Of a stretch of DNA of 5,255 bases, positions 1 through 5,255 are shown piece after piece. The stretch's first letter is position 1. The number at the start of each line of letters is the position of its first letter. The DNA lies in the NCBI GenBank assembly GCA_017622115.1, contig JAGART010000170.1:1-5255 (forward strand), written 5' to 3'. The notes below the pieces were generated by a model. The model was not told the DNA's origin. It saw nothing but the letters and a program-made list of their open reading frames with translations, and ran no database searches. The DNA comes from Clostridia bacterium. GTDB taxonomy: Bacteria > Bacillota > Clostridia > Christensenellales > UBA1242. A program made the position numbers and the translations under genes.

Positions 1-2
1 TG

Positions 3-599
3 GAAATTTGGCAAAAATTAGGCGATGACACAAGTTTGTTATATTTAGCAACAGCATACTATTTAATAAACAATGACACAAAAGCCACAGAAATTTTACG
101 CAAATCTGCAAATTTAGGCAACAAACAAGCACAACTCCGCACAGGTTATGCTACACTTATGGGAGTTGGCACTAATCCTGATTTAAAAAAGGCAACAGAT
201 ATTTTTAAACGCCTTGCAAAAGAAAAACTTCCAGAAGCAGTTTATTTTACAGGTGCAATGTTTTTGCTTGATGAAGAAGATTTTGTACAAAAAGACCCTC
301 AAAAAGCACGCAAACTTTTACTTTGGTCTGTAAATAATGGTTGTAAGTTTGCTCAATTTGAACACGGTGTAATGCTTTTAAAAGATGAAAAGACCAAAGA
401 TGATGGGATTAAATTTATATATGCCGCAGCAAAACAACAAGAAGTACGTGCAATGATGTGGTTGGCTATTGAGTTGGCTCGTGGTACTACTATTCCACGA
501 AACATAAAAGAATCGCAAAAATATTTAGAAAAATGCTATAATTTAAGATTTACGCCAGCAGTTATGGCTCTTAAAGAAGCAATGAATACTAACAATTAA
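3..599 (+). CDS. Sel1-repeat (TPR-like) protein, 5' end cut by window edge
   Basis: The reading frame is open from the first bases of the window, so the gene starts upstream; the TTG at 36 is only an internal codon with no convincing ribosome binding site. The visible 198 residues form about five Sel1-like helical-hairpin repeats, roughly at visible residues 12-44, 45-81, 82-118, 119-152 and 153-188. Each carries the alternating small/aromatic pattern of the family (for example LRTGYATLMGVG, then a KKATDIFKRLAK helix). Sel1 repeats are alpha/alpha solenoids that usually act as protein-protein scaffolds, so no enzymatic role is expected. No signal peptide or membrane segment is visible, but the N-terminus is missing. 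The TAA stop overlaps the argS ribosome binding site and argS starts 11 bp later, so the two are very likely cotranscribed and perhaps translationally coupled. The partner and function are unknown. Confidence 0.85.
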   Translation, partial: EIWQKLGDDTSLLYLATAYYLINNDTKATEILRKSANLGNKQAQLRTGYATLMGVGTNPDLKKATDIFKRLAKEKLPEAVYFTGAMFLLDEEDFVQKDPQKARKLLLWSVNNGCKFAQFEHGVMLLKDEKTKDDGIKFIYAAAKQQEVRAMMWLAIELARGTTIPRNIKESQKYLEKCYNLRFTPAVMALKEAMNTNN

Positions 600-610
600 A
601 GGAAATCATT

Positions 611-2287
611 ATGAATATATTATTTGAATACGTTGCTAATATTTTAGCAAAAAATACACAATTAGAAAAACAACAAATATTGTCTATGCTAGAAGTTCCA
701 GCACAAGACAAAGGTGATATTGCCCTTCCCTGCTTTAAATTAGCAAAAGAAATGCGACTTGCACCTAATATTATTGCAGAAAACATTGCAAAAGACATAA
801 CAGATGAAAACCTACAAAAAGTTGAAGCAGTTGCTGGATTTGTAAACTTCTTTTTTAAACCTGAATTTTTGGCAGAAACACTTCTTTTAAACGCAAAAAT
901 CACACAAGAAGAAATATCTACAAATTCTGGTATGCTCGGCAAAACTGTATTAATCGAACATACAAGTATCAACCCAAACGCAAGCCCTCACATTGGACGT
1001 GCAAGAAATTCTTTAATTGCCGACAGTTTAGTGCGTGTGTTTAAATTTTTGGGTTGGAATACAGATGTACACTATTTTGTAAATGATGTAGGCAAACAAA
1101 TTGCAATGCTTGTATATGCTACGCAAAAAATGCAGTCTTTTACATTCGCCGACCTTCTCCAAATTTACATTGACATAAATGAAGAAGCAAAAACTAACCC
1201 TCAAATCGAACAAGAGGTATTTGTATTATTAAATAAATTTGAAAATGGCGACAAAGACACAATCGCAAGTTTTAACAAGTTAGTAGATGTATGTATCAAA
1301 GGTCAAACTGAAATATTTAATCGTTTAAACATCACTTGGGACAAATTTGATTATGAATCAAAATACATACACGAAAACATCACTAATAAAATTCTTGAAG
1401 AACTTAAAAAATCACCTAAATTATTTGAAGATGAAAACGGTCGTTACGTTTTAGACCAACGTGGCGAGCCAATCGGCATTGAAGAACCAATGCTAGTTAT
1501 TACACGTCAAGACAAAACAAGCCTTTATGCTTTGCGTGATATTTGTTATAGTTTAGATAAAGCACGCAGTGGTGCAGACCGCAACATTTTAGTACTTGGA
1601 GAAGACCAAAAAGTTTACTTCCAACAAATTGCTGCTGCTATGCGACTTTTAGGTGCTGAACCTGCCGAAGTAGTTCATTATTCATTTGTATTACTCCCAG
1701 ATGGCAAAATGAGCACACGTAAAGGAACTGTTGTATTACTAGAAGATTTTATGAGCGAAGTAGTACAAAAAGCAAACGAAGCCATTATGGAAAAACGTGG
1801 CATTGTTGACCAAGAGATTGCAAAAGTTGTTGGTTATGGTGCTTTGAAATATAGTATTTTAAAATCAAGCCCAGAGAAAAACGTTTTGTTTGATTGGGCA
1901 ACTGCATTAAACTTTAATGGTGATAGTAGTCTTTACGCACAATACAACTATGCACGTATTCAATCAATTTTAAGCAAAACTGATTTAGACTACTCTACTC
2001 CAAATTTAACATTACTCACTACACCAGAAGAAATTGCTTTAATCAAACAACTTGCTAATTTTGAAACTATGGTTTACAATGTTTACGAAAAACTTAACCC
2101 TAGTTTGATTACAAACTATGTATTTAGTTTAACAACAAAATTTAGTCAATTTTATAGCACACAAAATATTTTAAATATAGAAGATAAACAACTTCAATCT
2201 GCTAGATTGTATTTGATTTCTAAAACAGCCGAAGCAATTAAAAATAGTTTGAACTTGCTAGGAATTGATGTTTTAAATCAACTTTAA
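611..2287 (+). CDS. argS: Arginyl-tRNA synthetase (ArgRS)
   Basis: A complete class I aminoacyl-tRNA synthetase of 558 residues, close to the usual bacterial ArgRS length. It charges tRNA-Arg with arginine using ATP in the cytoplasm and is normally essential. An N-terminal additional domain that in ArgRS contacts the tRNA D-loop covers about residues 1-90 (KGDIALPCFKLAK block). The Rossmann catalytic core follows, with the HIGH-type motif written HIGR at 127-130 (NPNASPHIGRARN) and a KMSKS-type loop KMSTRKG at 366-372. The helical anticodon-binding domain covers about 440-558, with the typical NYARIQSIL and SLNLLGI blocks. The ATG at 611 is chosen because AAAGGAAA (598-605) sits just upstream and the family N-terminus fits. 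The last His of HIGH is Arg here, while the rest of the motif is intact. It lies 11 bp after the Sel1-repeat gene and 24 bp before the XRE gene. Confidence 0.97.
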   Translation: MNILFEYVANILAKNTQLEKQQILSMLEVPAQDKGDIALPCFKLAKEMRLAPNIIAENIAKDITDENLQKVEAVAGFVNFFFKPEFLAETLLLNAKITQEEISTNSGMLGKTVLIEHTSINPNASPHIGRARNSLIADSLVRVFKFLGWNTDVHYFVNDVGKQIAMLVYATQKMQSFTFADLLQIYIDINEEAKTNPQIEQEVFVLLNKFENGDKDTIASFNKLVDVCIKGQTEIFNRLNITWDKFDYESKYIHENITNKILEELKKSPKLFEDENGRYVLDQRGEPIGIEEPMLVITRQDKTSLYALRDICYSLDKARSGADRNILVLGEDQKVYFQQIAAAMRLLGAEPAEVVHYSFVLLPDGKMSTRKGTVVLLEDFMSEVVQKANEAIMEKRGIVDQEIAKVVGYGALKYSILKSSPEKNVLFDWATALNFNGDSSLYAQYNYARIQSILSKTDLDYSTPNLTLLTTPEEIALIKQLANFETMVYNVYEKLNPSLITNYVFSLTTKFSQFYSTQNILNIEDKQLQSARLYLISKTAEAIKNSLNLLGIDVLNQL

Positions 2288-2311
2288 TACTTACACTTTA
2301 AAGGAACTTAT

Positions 2312-2554
2312 ATGACAATACAAAAAGCAATCGCAATGAGAATAAGCGATTTAATGATAGAAAAAAATATGACAATTTATGCACTTGCCAAACGTGCAGG
2401 TGTTTCAAGAACAACTCTTACAGGACTTTTAGATGAAACAAGTAATAGTATGAAATTAATTACACTATTCTTTTTAACAGAAGCACTAGAAACAACTATT
2501 CAAGACTTCTTTAATCACCCTTATTTTGATAGCGAAACACTAGATATAGAATAA
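2312..2554 (+). CDS. Small XRE/Cro-CI-type helix-turn-helix protein
   Basis: An 80-residue protein that is essentially one Cro/CI-type helix-turn-helix domain. Residues 5-19 form helix 1. Residues 22-29 (IYALAKRA) and 33-41 (RTTLTGLLD) form the DNA-binding helix pair with the typical A-x-x-AGVS-x-x-T spacing. Residues 47-67 pack as the closing helices, ending in the common xxDFF motif and a short acidic tail (SETLDIE). There is no sensor, dimerisation extension or catalytic domain, so it is probably a small DNA-binding repressor or accessory regulator; its target is unknown. The ATG at 2312 is preceded by AAAGGAA at 2300-2306. It follows argS by 24 bp and is closed by a terminator starting in its own stop codon, so it appears to be the last gene of the argS transcript. 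No toxin or phage neighbour accompanies it. Confidence 0.88.
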   Translation: MTIQKAIAMRISDLMIEKNMTIYALAKRAGVSRTTLTGLLDETSNSMKLITLFFLTEALETTIQDFFNHPYFDSETLDIE

Positions 2555-2586
2555 AAAAAGATATATTTCTACATATATCTTTTTTT
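2553..2586 (+). terminator. Intrinsic terminator of the argS run, probably bidirectional
   Basis: A perfect 14-bp stem pairs 2553-2566 with 2573-2586 around a six-base loop (TTCTAC). The left arm starts with seven A and the right arm ends with seven T, so both strands present a hairpin followed by a T tract. It begins inside the TAA stop (2552-2554) of the XRE gene. It should end the argS-side transcript and could also stop transcripts arriving from the convergent - strand genes. The stem is AT-rich with a single G:C pair, so its efficiency is uncertain. Confidence 0.8.
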
Positions 2587-2665
2587 ATTTTAAAACAACT
2601 ACGAAATTATACATTTTACGCATAGTTTTATTTATATAAGGATTATTTGGTTTGTTTTAAGTTGA

Positions 2666-2705
2666 GAGATTGCCACTGAATATTTTCAATATTCCTCGCA
2701 ATCAG
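2666..2705 (+). repeat. Palindromic repeat, copy 1
   Basis: The copy opens with GAGATTGCCAC (2666-2676), the conserved left flank of the family. GATTGC (2668-2673) pairs with GCAATC (2698-2703). Inside, GAATATT (2678-2684) pairs with AATATTC (2688-2694) around a TTC loop. The two stems are separated by the CAC / TC internal loop shared with copies 2 and 3, plus one T/C mismatch next to the core stem. The right flank is diverged: it lacks the AATGACAAA end of the other copies. It reads in the same direction as the argS-side genes. Confidence 0.7.
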
Positions 2706-2769
2706 CTCCCTCGCGTGAAAAGAGCCTTATTTAAAGTATTTATTTAGCCTTTAATTTTTATTTCAAGCA

Positions 2770-2811
2770 GCGAGATTATCACGGCTTGCACGCAAGCCTC
2801 ATAATGACAAA
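2770..2811 (+). repeat. Palindromic repeat, copy 2
   Basis: It starts with GCGAGATTATCAC and ends with TCATAATGACAAA. The outer stem is ATTAT (2775-2779) with ATAAT (2801-2805). The core stem is GGCTTGC (2783-2789) with GCAAGCC (2792-2798), a perfect 7-bp palindrome that in RNA would open to a 6-bp stem with a CACG loop. The internal loop CAC / TC is the same as in copy 3. The core sequence is completely different from copy 1, yet the pairing is preserved. It has the same orientation as copy 1. Confidence 0.75.
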
Positions 2812-2840
2812 TAACTTTAAATAATTATTTTTTAAGATAT

Positions 2841-2885
2841 TTTGTCATTACGAAGAATTACAAAGCAATTCTGTGGCAATCTCGC
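2841..2885 (-). repeat. Palindromic repeat, copy 3 (inverted)
   Basis: On the - strand it begins GCGAGATTGCCAC and ends TTCGTAATGACAAA, matching copies 1 and 2 in the opposite orientation. On the - strand the outer stem is ATTGC with GTAAT, including one G-T wobble. The core is AGAATTG with TAATTCT, again with one terminal G-T wobble. The + strand would have A-C mismatches at both places, so the structure reads best as - strand RNA or DNA. This is the direction of the downstream zinc-ribbon gene's transcript. Confidence 0.75.
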
Positions 2886-2897
2886 CTTTTATTTTCA

Positions 2898-2916
2898 CCA
2901 CACTCGCAGAGTGTGG
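2898..2916. repeat. Isolated 8-bp perfect hairpin
   Basis: CCACACTC (2898-2905) pairs perfectly with GAGTGTGG (2909-2916) around a GCA loop. Neither side carries a T tract, so it is not a standard intrinsic terminator. It lies 13 bp beyond repeat copy 3 but lacks the GAGATTGCCAC-type flanks. It may be a decayed relative of the same repeats or an unrelated fold. Confidence 0.55.
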
Positions 2917-2949
2917 CACTCCAAGCACTTTTGGTTATTGCAATTATAT

Positions 2950-3056
2950 TATAAAGGCAGGTCTAATGGTTCTTGACATAACATTAAAGTTGTAATTTGC
3001 GTTCACGGAAATTTCAACTTTCGGTTATGGAGGGGACTTTTAGACCTGCCTTTATA
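2950..3056 (+). repeat. 107-nt imperfect palindrome, MITE-like or structured RNA
   Basis: The ends form a perfect 17-bp inverted repeat (2950-2966 with 3040-3056, including GGCAGGTCTAA / TTAGACCTGCC). Inside it are four further stems in register. These are 2968-2974 with 3032-3038 (three Watson-Crick and four G-T pairs), CATAAC (2977-2982) with GTTATG (3024-3029), AAAGTTG (2986-2992) with CAACTTT (3015-3021), and AATTT (2994-2998) with AAATT (3009-3013). About 42 pairs therefore cover most of the element. Tandem G-A mismatches (2975-2976 with 3030-3031) separate two helices. It is not followed by a T tract on either strand, so it does not look like a terminator. It lies 20 bp beyond the stop of the zinc-ribbon gene. 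A non-autonomous transposable element with TA-type ends and a structured RNA are both possible. Confidence 0.75.
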
Positions 3057-3076
3057 CGTAATAAAAGAACTATTAG

Positions 3077-3940
3077 TTATATTTTTAATGGAGTAAAAGT
3101 ATGTAAACCTAACTTATATGCTTCTATATCCATTTTTGCACAACTTTCTGCATTTATTAAGGGTGCAACTTTATTATCATACTCATTTAAAGCTTTATTT
3201 CTATTTCGCTCATAAGTTTTTTGTGCTTTTTTCTTTCTCAAAGGCAAGCCAATTAATGGCATAAAACACAACAACGCCATACCAGCAGACACAACACTAT
3301 GATACCAAAACATATTTTCAGCGAAAAATGGCGAAAAGATACCTATCAAGAAAATTACACCAAAAAATATACAAAACTTTCCAAACGCACCCAAACGAGG
3401 TTTAAGTGGCATAGGTGGTTGAGCAAATTTTCGCTGGTAATCCAACTTTTCAAAATAATAATTTTTGCGTAACTCCATACGCATCTTCTCTAATTCCGCT
3501 TTTTCTTCTTTTGTCTTTGCCAACTTTTTTAGTTTTAAAATATTAGCATCAAATTCTCTGCCCTTTAACTCTGGTGTACTATATTCCCACCCATACGCTT
3601 GAATGCACACCAAACATTTCCACGCTTCGTAACTTGTTGGGTCTTTGCGTATAGCACGTTGAGCACTTGCAATCGCCTGATTGTACATATCTTCGTGTTC
3701 ATCTTCGCCTTTTTCCGCATAGCCAGACATTTCTAGATATTTAAAAGCGGTAATAATATCATTTTTAGTCAAAGCACTAGCATTATCTATACCAACATAA
3801 AAGTTGTTAATAATATTATTATTCATTATTTTTTCAGTAATAAATTCTGTACCACAATGAGCACATTCAAATCTTTCTTGTGTATCATCAATATCAAGAT
3901 TAGCACCACACATAGTGCATTTTGCTGGAACTAATGCCAT
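3077..3940 (-). CDS. Zinc-ribbon, helical/TPR-like, two-helix membrane protein of unknown function
   Basis: A 287-residue protein. Residues 8-29 form a zinc ribbon with two CxxC pairs (C8/C11 and C26/C29; CTMCGAN and CAHCGTEF). A helical segment with TPR-like character follows at about 61-117 (YNQAIASAQRAIRKDPTSYEAW). A highly charged Lys/Glu helix at about 133-172 could be a coiled coil. Two hydrophobic segments at about 187-207 and 213-233 are likely membrane helices forming a hairpin, with the positive stretch LRKKKAQK at 234-241 after them. The charged cytoplasmic-type tail ends at 287. The N-terminal ribbon and absence of a signal peptide suggest that both termini are cytoplasmic. The start is the ATG at 3940, preceded by GGGGGAAG at 3945-3952. 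A consensus promoter lies just upstream, so it is probably transcribed alone. Zinc-ribbon/TPR membrane proteins of this layout occur in Firmicutes but I know no assigned function. Confidence 0.85.
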   Translation of the reverse strand: MALVPAKCTMCGANLDIDDTQERFECAHCGTEFITEKIMNNNIINNFYVGIDNASALTKNDIITAFKYLEMSGYAEKGEDEHEDMYNQAIASAQRAIRKDPTSYEAWKCLVCIQAYGWEYSTPELKGREFDANILKLKKLAKTKEEKAELEKMRMELRKNYYFEKLDYQRKFAQPPMPLKPRLGAFGKFCIFFGVIFLIGIFSPFFAENMFWYHSVVSAGMALLCFMPLIGLPLRKKKAQKTYERNRNKALNEYDNKVAPLINAESCAKMDIEAYKLGLHTFTPLKI

Positions 3941-3966
3941 TTTTCTTCCCCCGTAATATCGGGAAT

Positions 3967-3995
3967 ATTATACTCTAATTTAAAAAAATTTTCAA
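3967..3995 (-). promoter_or_regulatory. Sigma-A/sigma-70-type promoter of the zinc-ribbon gene
   Basis: On the - strand, TTGAAA (3995-3990) is followed after exactly 17 bp by a perfect TATAAT (3972-3967). This predicts a transcription start near 3960 and a leader of about 20 nt that contains the GGGGGAAG ribosome binding site (3945-3952) before the ATG at 3940. The flanking DNA is AT-rich, as usual for such promoters. No operator is apparent, though the leader is too short to hold much regulation. Confidence 0.75.
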
Positions 3996-4012
3996 TTATT
4001 TTTTATACATAT

Positions 4013-5255
4013 TTAATTCGAAGTTGAATTATTGATATTAGAATTTTCTATTTCACTAAACTTTGCCACCAACACCTTACCTTTTATTGTATCATCAAAA
4101 GTAAGTCTAACACTCATATTTGCACTTAACAATGTATCATCAACATACCAGCCATCAAATTGATACCCTATTAACTTTAATCTAGCTACAACAGTAATTG
4201 TGTCGCCCACTTCCAAACTATCATAGTTATCTCCCAGCACTTCCGCACTGCCACCTATTGTGCTTGAAACAGCCACGCCATCAATACTAGCACCACCACT
4301 AGGTTTATTCAACTCTGTATAAGGCGTTGTAGTTGTCTTTAAGTAAATATTAATTGTTTCGTGCGTGTCATAATAATCAAAGAAAATAAAGTTAATCACA
4401 AACGCAATTTGATTTGTGCTTGTACTCGCCAAACATTGAAATTCTAACGCAAAATCAACCACATAATAACTACTATAACTATCTATTTTATAAAACGTAC
4501 TATTGTCAAATGAAATCTCGCTCACATAATGCCCTGTTTGTGGCTGTATATTCACACTTGCATTTGTTTCATCATTAAACACAATATTACTAGCACTTGT
4601 ACTACTGCCAGCAAAATGAACATTCACTCCTACCCAAATCCACTTTGCATATAGTGTAGTGTTTGCTGTTAAATCACAATTCCTTACACTCGCCATATTT
4701 TCATCATAGTATTGTGTACCGCTTCCATTTGTACCTGTGTAATAACCGCCAAAAATATTTGCAATTCTAGTTGGGGCTGTGGCTGTTGGCATTGTTTGCG
4801 TGTATGTCGCAGTCACACTACTTGTGCCACCACTTCCACCTTGTTGATTTAGTGTAATCGTATAATTTGCTAGTGTCCATTTCGCGTATAAAGTATGGTC
4901 TGTTGTAACTATATCACTTGTTGTAACAGCACTACCAGATAAATCACTATTTTTGTACCACCCAACAAAAGAATAACCAGCACGAGTTGGTGTTGGAAGT
5001 GTACCATATGCGGTATGTGGACTAACTTTTATACTTGCACAACTGCTACCACCATTTGAGTTAAAGTTTATTTCAAGCTTTGCGAAACTGGCTATGCTAG
5101 ATAGGGATAGATGAGCAGCAGGACGGACACCATTGGAAGCGTCCACAAGGCTGGTGGTAGTTTCGCCCAAGGAATAAACTCGAAGAGCATTGCTACCATA
5201 AGAGGAAATGCTGGAGCGCAGCCAGCAATAAGATATTGTTACTCCGCTGTTTAAA
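4013..5255 (-). CDS. DUF6273-like and InlB B-repeat (Listeria-Bacteroides repeat) protein, 5' end cut by window edge
   Basis: The frame stays open to the window edge, so the TTG at 5170 is not the start; 413 residues are visible. Residues 9-54 (YCWLRSS, then NALRVYSLGE, then NGVRPAAHLSL) match what I know as the C-terminal end of DUF6273 domains (WWLRSP ... GVRPAL). Two Listeria-Bacteroides (InlB B) repeats follow at about 59-126 and 130-205, each closing in LYAKW and containing the GYSFVGWY or GGYY turn. A beta-rich Ser/Thr/Tyr segment follows at about 206-310. A divergent B-repeat lies at about 319-400 (GGSAEVLG, GYQFDGWYVDD, VLVAKFSE). Such proteins are normally exported and surface-associated or adhesive. 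The visible C-terminus ends in an Asn/Ser tail with no LPXTG motif or membrane anchor. The signal peptide would be upstream of the window. Confidence 0.85.
   Translation of the reverse strand, partial: LNSGVTISYCWLRSSISSYGSNALRVYSLGETTTSLVDASNGVRPAAHLSLSSIASFAKLEINFNSNGGSSCASIKVSPHTAYGTLPTPTRAGYSFVGWYKNSDLSGSAVTTSDIVTTDHTLYAKWTLANYTITLNQQGGSGGTSSVTATYTQTMPTATAPTRIANIFGGYYTGTNGSGTQYYDENMASVRNCDLTANTTLYAKWIWVGVNVHFAGSSTSASNIVFNDETNASVNIQPQTGHYVSEISFDNSTFYKIDSYSSYYVVDFALEFQCLASTSTNQIAFVINFIFFDYYDTHETINIYLKTTTTPYTELNKPSGGASIDGVAVSSTIGGSAEVLGDNYDSLEVGDTITVVARLKLIGYQFDGWYVDDTLLSANMSVRLTFDDTIKGKVLVAKFSEIENSNINNSTSN

Larger units (their letters stand above)
2587..3076. other. Non-coding convergent intergenic region holding palindromic repeats
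   Basis: About 490 bp lie between the terminator of the + strand genes and the stop codon of the - strand zinc-ribbon gene. I see no credible gene in it; the only sizeable open frame, around 2997-3215 on the + strand, runs into the opposite-strand gene and resembles nothing. It contains three related palindromic repeats (2666-2705, 2770-2811, 2841-2885), a separate hairpin (2898-2916) and a long imperfect hairpin (2950-3056), each listed separately. The remaining stretches, 2587-2665 and 2727-2765, are AT-rich with no structure I can support. Confidence 0.8.

Noticed and set aside
36..38. TTG as the start codon of the Sel1-repeat gene
   Set aside because: The frame is open upstream to the window edge with in-family sequence and there is no ribosome binding site at the right spacing; the gene is truncated by the window.
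589..972. 127-codon open frame on the - strand
   Set aside because: It lies opposite the start of argS, has no ribosome binding site and has low-complexity composition. It is a shadow of the real gene.
1028..1213. 61-codon open frame on the - strand
   Set aside because: It lies entirely opposite the ArgRS catalytic core with no family resemblance. It is a shadow.
2973..2978. TTGACA, a perfect -35 hexamer on the + strand
   Set aside because: No acceptable -10 element lies 16-18 bp downstream (the bases there read about TTTGCG), and the hexamer sits inside the long hairpin arm.
2950..3056. Long hairpin as an intrinsic terminator or a CRISPR-like array
   Set aside because: There is no T tract on either side, the length is far beyond a usual terminator, and there are no regularly spaced direct repeats with unique spacers.
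2997..3215. 72-codon open frame on the + strand
   Set aside because: It starts inside the long hairpin loop and runs into the opposite-strand zinc-ribbon gene, with no convincing ribosome binding site and no recognisable protein.
3946..3965. Hairpin TTCCC / GGGAA that would sequester the ribosome binding site of the zinc-ribbon gene
   Set aside because: The promoter at 3967-3995 puts the transcription start near 3960, so the upstream arm (3961-3965) would mostly not be in the mRNA and the hairpin could not form as drawn.
3984..4005. Possible terminator for the B-repeat protein gene: an A-run and T-run on the - strand that could pair
   Set aside because: The stem would be purely A/T and overlaps the -35 region of the next promoter. 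It is too weak to call, and the run may simply be AT-rich promoter DNA.

Overview
The window comes from an AT-rich genome that looks like a low-GC Firmicute, probably a gut-type, uncultured Clostridia-like lineage. The evidence is the AAAGGA/GGGGGAAG ribosome binding sites, a textbook sigma-A-type promoter with AT-rich flanks, and protein families common in such genomes: Sel1-repeat proteins, DUF6273 plus InlB-type B-repeat surface proteins, and zinc-ribbon/TPR/membrane proteins. This is a taxonomic impression, not a placement.

Left part (1-2586, + strand): a compact three-gene run. It holds the 3' end of a Sel1-repeat protein cut by the window edge, a full-length arginyl-tRNA synthetase (argS), and an 80-residue XRE-type DNA-binding protein. 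The gaps are 11 and 24 bp, each with its own ribosome binding site, and the run closes with a perfect 14-bp terminator hairpin that begins inside the last stop codon. The run's promoter lies outside the window.

Middle (2587-3076): about 490 bp without a credible gene, between convergent gene sets and rich in structure. It carries three copies of a short palindromic repeat, one isolated 8-bp hairpin, and one 107-nt imperfect hairpin with a 17-bp perfect terminal stem. In the three repeats the paired arms vary in sequence while pairing is kept. This is the most interesting part of the window.

Right part (3077-5255, - strand): a zinc-ribbon, helical/TPR-like, two-membrane-helix protein of unknown function with its own clear promoter. 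Upstream of it is the 3' portion of a large secreted-type protein made of a DUF6273-like end, two Listeria-Bacteroides (InlB B) repeats and a divergent B-repeat, also cut by the window edge.

The coding genes look ordinary for such a genome. No defence system, CRISPR array, tRNA, rRNA, transposase or reverse transcriptase is visible. The candidate undescribed element is the structured intergenic DNA, which may be mobile-repeat-derived, RNA-forming, or both.
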